Assembly (NCBI GenBank): GCA_002890675.1 | Contig: PEFW01000026.1 | Span: forward strand, 1 to 39,058 | Direction of reading: 5' to 3' | Source: Candidatus Methylaffinis lahnbergensis | GTDB taxonomy: Bacteria > Pseudomonadota > Alphaproteobacteria > Rhizobiales > Beijerinckiaceae | Length of the DNA: 39,058 nt | Made by a program: the position numbers and the translations under genes | Notes under the pieces: model-generated | Seen by the model: only the letters and a program-made list of their open reading frames with translations | Database searches by the model: none | Told to the model about the DNA's origin: nothing | Part shown: positions 33,504 to 39,058 of the stretch, piece after piece | Layout of the letters: each line of letters begins with the position of its first letter | Numbering within the stretch: position 1 is the first letter of the stretch

Positions 33504-33780
33504 TCAGGCGGCCAAGGCTCGCAAGGCCTCTTTCTTGGGCTCGCGCGGATGCTCCATGTTGAGGTAGCGGATGGCCACCAGCCAGTTCTCGGGTGTCTCG
33601 CAGACCAAGCGCGCGAACCAGCCGCGGACAGCTTTCGCCGTCGCGGATGGAGGCGGCGCGCCCGCGCGTCCCATTTTTCCAAAAGCTGTTGCGTTTGCTC
33701 CACCAAAAACACCGTCTCCAAAGCGGAAAAATCTGGCCAGGAGCATACCAGTAGCCGGCAAAATTACCTAATGCCGCCAG
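33504..33780 (-). pseudogene. unrecognised C-terminal gene fragment, frameshifted
   Basis: On the minus strand, SWPDFSALETVFLVEQTQQL and LEKWDARA read in one frame. From about 33660 the match-like sequence continues in another as AVRGWFARLVCETPENWLVA and IRYLNMEHPREPKKEAL, with the stop at 33504. Composition is good on both sides of the break, so this seems to be the end of a real gene that has lost its start. I do not know the family. Confidence 0.4.
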
Positions 33781-33904
33781 GCTACAAAACCGCGAGGGAA
33801 GCGGCAAGATCGCGCAAGATGAAGACGCTGCGGAGGCGCGCCGCCGTCCTTCGCGCCGCTGCTGCGTACTTCATCGGGATGGAAAGCGGAGGTTTTCGCG
33901 GCGG

Positions 33905-33973
33905 CGCGGACAATCGATGCTATATAACCTATATAAGGGAGGCCGCCGATTTTTGGCGGTCTCGGAGGATTTT
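33905..33973 (+). promoter_or_regulatory. leader of the Fe-S carrier gene with a TATA-rich repeat
   Basis: CTATATAACCTATATAAG near 33920 contains two copies of CTATATAA/CCTATATAA in tandem, about 40 bases before the ATG, in a region otherwise GC-rich. It may hold the -10 box or the site of an iron/Fe-S-responsive repressor. A strong ribosome site (GGAGG at 33964) follows. Confidence 0.3.
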
Positions 33974-34351
33974 ATGGCCAACCCGCAATTCGCAATCTTG
34001 TCGTTGACAGAAGCCGCCGCCGCCCGCGCGCGAAACCTCATCGCGTCCGCCGGGCGGCCGGTCGCAGGGTTACGGGTCGGGATCAAGGTGGGCGGCTGCG
34101 CCGGCATGACCTACACGATGGATCTCGCCGAGGAAGTCCGGCCCGCCGATGAAATCATCGAGGACCAGGGGGTGAAAATCCTCATAGCGCCGAAGGATTT
34201 GATGTTCCTACTCGGCACCAAGCTCGATTTCGAGACCACCACTTTGCAGGCGAGCTTCACGTTTCAGAACCCGAACCAGACGGGCGCTTGCGGTTGCGGC
34301 GAATCGGTTTCGATCACGCCGGCGGGGGATGTTCGGGAAAAGGCGGTTTAA
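33974..34351 (+). CDS. A-type Fe-S carrier protein (IscA/SufA/HesB)
   Basis: A-type carriers accept Fe-S clusters from the SUF/ISC scaffold and pass them to target enzymes. The 125-residue protein has the three conserved Cys: one in VGGCAGMTYTMDL and two in TGACGCGES near the C-terminus. The rest (LTEAAAARARNLIAS, KDLMFLLGTKLDFE) is typical. ATG at 33974 follows GGAGG at the best spacing. It stands apart from any suf operon in this window, so SufA or ErpA cannot be told apart with certainty; its form is closer to SufA. Its stop overlaps that of the convergent gene by three bases. Confidence 0.9.
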   Translation: MANPQFAILSLTEAAAARARNLIASAGRPVAGLRVGIKVGGCAGMTYTMDLAEEVRPADEIIEDQGVKILIAPKDLMFLLGTKLDFETTTLQASFTFQNPNQTGACGCGESVSITPAGDVREKAV

Positions 34352-34734
34352 AGCGATTGTCCCGAGAGCAGGTCAAACGGCATCGCGTCCGCCGATTTCC
34401 CACCGACCGTCGGCTCGAATGCGATCATCTGATGGGGCGCAAGCTGTGCCCAGATCGCATCGTCTGGACCAGGACAGAGACCCAGTATCCTTTCGCGTAG
34501 CTTCACCGGCTCGTAACCAAAGATCGAAGGCTTCCTGTAGGGCGGTGTTATAGAAGCCACCAACATGTCTCCCCGCTGAGAAACATGCACCTGCCAGTTC
34601 GACGGAACTTTGTCCTTCAGTTCCTGTCGCAACCAACCGCGCGGCGGCGAACTTTCCGCGCAGGCTGCGAACGAGTGAAGGCTCAGCAAGAACCCGAAAA
34701 GACCGCAGAGTCCGCGAGCCTTTCGAAGGCCCAT
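34348..34734 (-). CDS. secreted protein of unknown function
   Basis: I do not recognise this 128-residue protein. From ATG at 34734 it has a signal peptide (LRKARGLCGLFGFLLSLHSF, then AACAES). Cleavage is likely after the Ala, though AAC also resembles a weak lipobox. The mature part (LRQELKDKVPSNWQVHVSQR, MLVASITPPYRKPSIFGYEP) appears to be a small mixed alpha/beta domain. It is convergent with the Fe-S carrier gene, and the stop codons share three bases. Two ATGs upstream are possible but would put the signal internally. Confidence 0.6.
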   Translation of the reverse strand: MGLRKARGLCGLFGFLLSLHSFAACAESSPPRGWLRQELKDKVPSNWQVHVSQRGDMLVASITPPYRKPSIFGYEPVKLRERILGLCPGPDDAIWAQLAPHQMIAFEPTVGGKSADAMPFDLLSGQSL

Positions 34735-34911
34735 CGCTTGATCTCCACAGTGGTTTTGTGAATTGCAGGCTACCATGGACGCGCGGAAATTTTGCATGAA
34801 TATGTCTGATTTTGATGATGGGGTTTTCCTCCCGCGGATGAGGCTTTGCCTATCGTTCCTGTGTTAAAAGCGCTTTGCAAGACAGACCTGTATGTTTAAG
34901 CCTTTCGTAAT

Positions 34912-36405
34912 TTACCCGGTTCGTGAGTTCTTTCCGGGATCGCCCTTGTCCCCGGCGGCTTTCTCTGGCTTGACCGTGGTGGGGCGCAAAAGAAACATCG
35001 GCACATGGTCGCCCATGCCGACCACTGGCGCACCGTCTTCCTTTTGACTATGCCGGGACGGCGGTACGGCCGGTTTCGGCGGCGACTCGACGGACGGACG
35101 ATCGCCGTCCCGTCGCCGCGAAGGGCTTGGCTTGGGGGAGGCTTGAGCACCACTATCCGGCAGCCTCGAAGAACCCGGGCGGGCCCGCGCGTAGCCGCCG
35201 CTGGGCACGGTCCGCCGCGATCTTTGGCTATGCTTGCCGCGCGGTGCGCGCTGGCCGGGTTCCGCCTCGGGGAGATTGGCGAGGCTTTCGCCCGCGAGCC
35301 AATCGATTTTCCGGGCGATCAGCCGCTCGATTTCGAGAATGTATTTTTGATCGGCGGGGGTGACGAGCGAAACCGCGACGCCGGTTTTGCCCGCGCGTCC
35401 GGTGCGGCCGATGCGATGGACATAATCCTCGGCATGGGTTGGGACATCGAAATTGAACACATGGCTTACGTCTGGAATATCGAGGCCGCGCGCCGCGACA
35501 TCCGAGCAGACGATAAGGTCGACGTTGCCGGTCTTGAAAGCATCCAGGGAAACCATGCGGGCGCGCTGATCCATGTCGCCGTGCAAGACGCCGGCGTTGA
35601 AGCCATGTTTTTGCAGAGATTTATGGAGGATCGCCACGTCCCGCTTGCGATTGCAAAAAATGATCGCGTTCTTGAAATCGGCGGCGCCGCGGATCAAGCG
35701 GCGCAAGGTTTCGCGCTTGGCCGGGCCGCTTGCCGAAGCAACCAGGCCTTGCGATGTGGTGATCAACGTGGAGGCGGCGCGGGTCACCTCGATGCGCACG
35801 GGATTATGGAGAAAAGCCTCGGTGAGCCGGGTGATCTCGGGCGGCATGGTCGCCGAAAAGAACAGGGTCTGGCGGGTGAACGGCACCAGCTTGCAGATAC
35901 GCTCGATGTCCGGGATGAAACCCATGTCGAGCATCCGGTCGGCTTCGTCGATGACGAGAATTTCGATTCCCGTCAGAAGCAGTTTTCCGCGTTCGGAGAA
36001 ATCCAAAAGGCGGCCAGGCGTCGCGATCAGAACGTCGGCGCCCCGCATGATCTTGGTTTCCTGATCGCCGAAGGAAACGCCGCCGATCAAAAGCGCGACA
36101 TTGAGCTTATGGTTGACGCCGTACCGGACGAAACTTTCCTCGACCTGCGCGGCGAGCTCGCGGGTCGGCTCCAAGATCAGCGTGCGTGGCATTCGGGCCC
36201 GGGCGCGGCCTTTTTCCAGTCGCGACAACATCGGAAGCGTAAAGGCCGCTGTCTTGCCGGTGCCTGTCTGGGCAATGCCGAGCACGTCGCGTCCGGCGAG
36301 CATGTGAGGAATCGCTTCCGCTTGAATGGGAGTCGGGGTGAGGTACCCAGAGGCCTCGACGGCTTTTAGAACCTTCTCGCTGAGACCGAGTTTGCTGAAT
36401 GTCAT
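34912..36405 (-). CDS. rhlE: DEAD-box RNA helicase, RhlE type
   Basis: This ATP-dependent RNA helicase probably acts in rRNA or mRNA remodelling, often at low temperature. The 497-residue protein has all core motifs in order: Q motif TPTPIQ, AQTGTGKTAAF (Walker A), PTRELA, DEAD in LVIDEADRMLDMGF, SAT in FSATMPPEI, FCNRKRD, CSDVAARGLDIP and HRIGRTGRAGKTG. From residue 375 on, a Pro/Arg/Ser-rich low-complexity tail of about 120 residues should bind RNA. ATG at 36405 directly precedes the FSKLGLSEKVL opening. A long frame (454 codons) is open on the opposite strand, but it is a codon-bias shadow. Confidence 0.94.
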   Translation of the reverse strand: MTFSKLGLSEKVLKAVEASGYLTPTPIQAEAIPHMLAGRDVLGIAQTGTGKTAAFTLPMLSRLEKGRARARMPRTLILEPTRELAAQVEESFVRYGVNHKLNVALLIGGVSFGDQETKIMRGADVLIATPGRLLDFSERGKLLLTGIEILVIDEADRMLDMGFIPDIERICKLVPFTRQTLFFSATMPPEITRLTEAFLHNPVRIEVTRAASTLITTSQGLVASASGPAKRETLRRLIRGAADFKNAIIFCNRKRDVAILHKSLQKHGFNAGVLHGDMDQRARMVSLDAFKTGNVDLIVCSDVAARGLDIPDVSHVFNFDVPTHAEDYVHRIGRTGRAGKTGVAVSLVTPADQKYILEIERLIARKIDWLAGESLANLPEAEPGQRAPRGKHSQRSRRTVPSGGYARARPGSSRLPDSGAQASPKPSPSRRRDGDRPSVESPPKPAVPPSRHSQKEDGAPVVGMGDHVPMFLLRPTTVKPEKAAGDKGDPGKNSRTG

Positions 36406-36793
36406 TGTGTTCCCAAAAACGGGCCGTGATCGAACCGGCCCTGCATTGAACCGGTACTGTCTGGATCGCCGCGCTTTGGGCGGACTTGCGACTTAAGCTG
36501 GAACACCAGTCCGGGTTCGTCGGAGTCACCGCTCGAACGAACATGGCGGCGAAAACCTTGGATGCGCGGACCGCGCGGTTCTCAACAGAACAGCTGAAAG
36601 ACGCGGCCAACGATTCAGGCGATGCCCTACTCCCTATCGCTTATTTCGTTTCAACGCAACGAACTTCTCAACGCCAATGAACTTCCGGGCTACGCTTGCG
36701 ATTGCGGTAGACATGCGGCGATTTTCCATGCGCTGAATTGCCGCGCCTCGTGGTCGATTTGAATTCGATGCACGCTTGTCTTCTTCCTCGTTG
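36406..36793. other. intergenic, rhlE upstream region
   Basis: About 390 bases with no supported gene. The first 100 or so presumably hold the rhlE promoter and leader. The rest shows no recognisable repeat or RNA. Confidence 0.4.
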
Positions 36794-37627
36794 TCAATTG
36801 GTGGCGAGCTTGGGGTTTTGCCCCGTCGGCGGCGCCAACAGCTTCATGGCACCGAAGATTGTTCCAAGCGTCGAGAGATAGACCACAAGCTGAAGCTCCG
36901 TAGGTTTTCCGGTATAACCCAGAAGGGTGTGAAGGACGCGGCCCGCGATGCTGTTATCGGCCAGCACCGAGGATGTGTTCCAAACGGCATCGCCGAGGAC
37001 GGTTGCAATATCGGCTTGTTCGAGAAACGCGACGCATTGCGCCGCCATTCCCGCCGCCATGAAGCCAATCAGAACGCTGGTCACCCTAAAAAGATGCCGC
37101 GGTGGGATCACCGCGAGGCCCTGATAGGTGAGGGCGCTGATCCCGGCGCCGAGCAAAAGTCCGAGCAAACCGCCGAGCATGAGGCTAAGCCCCGATTCAC
37201 CGCTCGAAATAACCACGCCATAGAGAAACAGAACAACCTCCGAGCCTTCGCGGAGCACCGCCACGGCGACGACGACGGCGAGCGCCGTCAGGGATCGCGA
37301 ACCGCTCAGGACATCGCGCCCAAGCCGGCGCAAATCCTCGCCGATCTGGCGCCCGTGCCGCGCCATCCAGATATTGTGCCAACCAAGCATGATGACCGCC
37401 AGGCCGAGAATAGCGGCGTTGAAGACTTCCTGGCCGACGCCCGCGAGCGCATTGGCCAGGGTGCCCGCGAAAGCCGCGACCAACGCCGCGCCCAGAAGCC
37501 CGGCGAGAATGCCCCCCGCGACATAGAGCCCGCGCGAGGGCAAGGTCCGGGTCGCGGCCAGCACGATGCCGACGACCAATCCAGCTTCGACAACTTCGCG
37601 CAGAACGATAATCAGGGCGCCGGCCAT
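36794..37627 (-). CDS. FTR1-family iron permease
   Basis: FTR1/EfeU proteins carry iron across the inner membrane. The 277-residue protein has seven predicted helices and the two Fe-binding REXXE motifs: REVVE at residues 10-14, inside the first helix, and REGSE near residue 126 in the fourth (AVLREGSEVVLFLYG). Length matches EfeU. No periplasmic EfeO/EfeB or cupredoxin gene is next to it, which are common partners. ATG at 37627 has GGAGG eight bases upstream. The AT-rich 37740-37815 region upstream would suit an iron-responsive promoter, though no clear Fur or Irr box was found. Confidence 0.9.
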   Translation of the reverse strand: MAGALIIVLREVVEAGLVVGIVLAATRTLPSRGLYVAGGILAGLLGAALVAAFAGTLANALAGVGQEVFNAAILGLAVIMLGWHNIWMARHGRQIGEDLRRLGRDVLSGSRSLTALAVVVAVAVLREGSEVVLFLYGVVISSGESGLSLMLGGLLGLLLGAGISALTYQGLAVIPPRHLFRVTSVLIGFMAAGMAAQCVAFLEQADIATVLGDAVWNTSSVLADNSIAGRVLHTLLGYTGKPTELQLVVYLSTLGTIFGAMKLLAPPTGQNPKLATN

Positions 37628-38018
37628 GCAAATACCTCCATGTCACGGGACTTGGCTAGGCATCGAAGCTTGGCCGATGCTTGCTTCAAGGCGCCGACGG
37701 CAGTGCCACTATGCCGTGGCGGATAGTTGAGCGCTATTGTTCAAGGCATTATACCATGATCGTTTACATATCAACCAAATTACTTTTGATTGGAATTATT
37801 AAAAACTATAATCGCGGCAGCTTCATTTTGGCCGTTATTTCCCTTGTGCCGGCTTCGACAAATATTGTATCGGGTGGCCTGCCAATACGAGTGGATGAAG
37901 TCCTCCAGGCTTTCGGAGAAGATCGCGAAGCGTGGAAACAATAACTGCGCCAGACCGCGGACTTGTCGTAACAGCCTTACCATGTTTCCACTTCGTCGGA
38001 GGACCCCGGTTTAGGGCC
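37628..38018. other. intergenic, AT-rich upstream region of the iron permease
   Basis: The stretch 37740-37815 is markedly AT-rich (for example TTGGAATTATTAAAAACTAT) in an otherwise GC-rich window. It probably carries the permease promoter and perhaps an iron-regulator site. No gene is supported; the short frames on both strands lack ribosome sites. Confidence 0.35.
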
Positions 38019-38115
38019 TGTCCCGAAAAAGTTGCTCGACTTTTTTGGTTCTGACATGCTCCAACTCTTTGATTTTGAGCAATTCCTTGACGATCATATG
38101 ATTCCAAAGCGATCG
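38019..38115. repeat. dispersed intergenic repeat, copy B
   Basis: Second copy of the repeat at 7820-7920, in the same orientation. Shared blocks include GAAAAAGTTG, CATGCTCCAAC, TTTGATTTTGAGC and ATGATTCCA. It begins TGTCCCGAAAAAG, the form common in Rhizobiales intergenic repeats. Confidence 0.6.
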
Positions 38116-38807
38116 GGAAACGCGTTAGAGAGCTTACAAGCACGCTCACGCGATCGCAAGACGACGGGCTAGCTTTGCATGTTAGCGCGCGGACAATGGA
38201 TGGCGGGCGGATGCGGAGCTTCCTTCCGGCGCCCGAAGGGGGAAGAGCCGGAAGGAAGCGGAAGCGAGGCTGGCTGACTGGCGCACTATCGGCGCGGCGG
38301 TTGGGTGGGTTGAAGGTCAAACCGTTAGTATCCCGCCGGCCGCCGCAATTGTGCCGCACACGATCGGCAGCAACGCTTCTGGCAGTGGATGGGCGACCCG
38401 CCACGGCGCGCGAAAATCGTTTCCCTCGGAATAATGCTTCAAAAGACTAGCGCCACGCAGTTTCTCGACGGCAGCGCTTCCATGGCGGGCTCCGAACCAA
38501 TCGCGGAACCCAAATGAATCACGCTTTTTGTCAATCGCTCAGCCGTTAACCCGAACGCGATGCCGTGCCTCTACATTAGGGCTCCCATGCACCCAAGCCA
38601 TTCCTTTATCATCCAAGTTCACAATGCCGTTATCATCGACAAATTCCATGCCCGCGCGAAATTATTTATGCCCGCGCAAAAATCAAGAAAAGTTCAACAA
38701 GTCGTTCGCGTTCGTGCTACACAAAAGGTTCTCGTTCGGCGACGGGTTAACGCCGCTGGTTGCGCAGGGAGGACACTTCTCGGTCACCAGACTAGGAGAT
38801 TTAAGCT
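38116..38807. other. non-coding region before the radical SAM gene
   Basis: About 690 bases with no supported gene. Both strands are open in places but the products are Arg/Pro-rich and unlikely. TGCCCGCGC followed by AAA-rich sequence is repeated at about 38649 and 38669. The last 60 bases form the leader of the gene at 38808. Confidence 0.35.
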
Positions 38808-39058
38808 ATGGATTTGACGGTCGTATCGACTTTTCGCTGCAATTCGCGTTGTCAAATGTGCCACGTATGGAAGTACCCCACCGCTCAAGAACAGGAAATA
38901 ACGCTTGAAACCCTGGCAAAGCTTCCCGGCGGATTCGACAATCTGAACGTGTCGGGCGGCGAGCCTACGCTGCGTCGCGACCTCGCGGAGATGGCCGATA
39001 TTCTGTACCCGAAGGCGCGGGTCATGGAGTTCAGTTCCAACGGCCTGCACCCCGAGCG
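38808..39058 (+). CDS. radical SAM protein, N-terminal part (runs off the window)
   Basis: ATG at 38808, after AGGAG at a good distance, opens a frame that stays open to the window's end (83 codons). It starts MDLTVVSTFRCNSRCQMCHV, with the CxxxCxxC motif that binds the 4Fe-4S cluster of radical SAM enzymes. It continues with NLNVSGGEPTLRRDL, the GGEP motif that contacts AdoMet, and MEFSSNGL, the next barrel strand. It is therefore a true radical SAM enzyme whose substrate domain lies outside the window. The N-terminus has no extra domain. Function cannot be told; neighbours outside the window would decide. Confidence 0.9.
   Translation, partial: MDLTVVSTFRCNSRCQMCHVWKYPTAQEQEITLETLAKLPGGFDNLNVSGGEPTLRRDLAEMADILYPKARVMEFSSNGLHPE

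Noticed and set aside
35005..36369. 454-codon open frame on the plus strand opposite rhlE
   Set aside because: It lies wholly antisense to a clear DEAD-box helicase with all motifs; its Arg/Asp/Gly/His-rich composition is a codon-bias shadow.
38528..38908. 126-codon plus-strand frame
   Set aside because: It overlaps the radical SAM start in another frame and has no homology or ribosome site.

Overview
The window is GC-rich DNA from an alphaproteobacterium, most likely of the Hyphomicrobiales (Rhizobiales). The signs are an FtcR-type flagellar regulator (a Rhizobiales-specific family), a TIGR02301-type secreted protein, a rhizobial-style repeat TPR protein, the gene order ffh-rpsP-rimM-trmD, and many IS630/IS5/IS110 relics. 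The mix of families suggests Beijerinckiaceae or a relative, but I cannot fix the genus.

Positions 1-9300 are a genome graveyard. They hold relics of at least five insertion-sequence types (two IS630, IS5/IS427, IS1595, IS110), a frameshifted ftcR, a 5'-truncated and frameshifted ParB-like nuclease gene, a phospholipase-D gene with an apparent internal deletion, and a tyrosine-recombinase relic lying against the 3' end of a tRNA-Lys gene, which is the classic edge of an integrated island. Intact genes here are few: the co-chaperone pair cbpA-cbpM and a RidA-family deaminase.

Positions 9300-19200 are mostly housekeeping. On the minus strand lie ygfZ, tag and an HD hydrolase in a tight operon. 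pyrC (dihydroorotase) diverges from them. Then come purB with an alpha/beta hydrolase, a P1-family peptidase, and pdxH, a Nudix gene and a TIGR02301 gene with overlapping or close ends. Between purB and the peptidase gene sits an unknown one-helix membrane protein (14878-15696) bracketed by outward-facing inverted repeats. The same end sequence recurs twice elsewhere in the window, so this looks like a small cargo-carrying mobile unit.

Positions 19200-25300 hold a 34-bp perfect palindrome, a decayed YVTN beta-propeller gene flanked by a 28-bp direct repeat, and the translation/secretion cluster ffh, a coiled-coil gene, rpsP, rimM and trmD (rplS is not found next to trmD). A small lipoprotein gene follows.

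Positions 25300-39058 begin with an operon of a small membrane protein and a signal-peptide TPR protein built of eight 141-bp repeats. The TPR gene carries three frameshifts, one of them a 2-bp loss in a CG run. After this come nadK and a NudK-like Nudix gene, a DUF2336 gene, a MaoC hydratase with a CitE-like CoA lyase, holC, an ISAs1 relic, an A-type Fe-S carrier gene, an RhlE-type helicase gene, an FTR1 iron permease gene, and the start of a radical SAM gene running off the window.

Across the window the conserved genes are all open and full length, while the accessory genes carry many frameshifts. That contrast argues for real gene decay and against random sequencing error.
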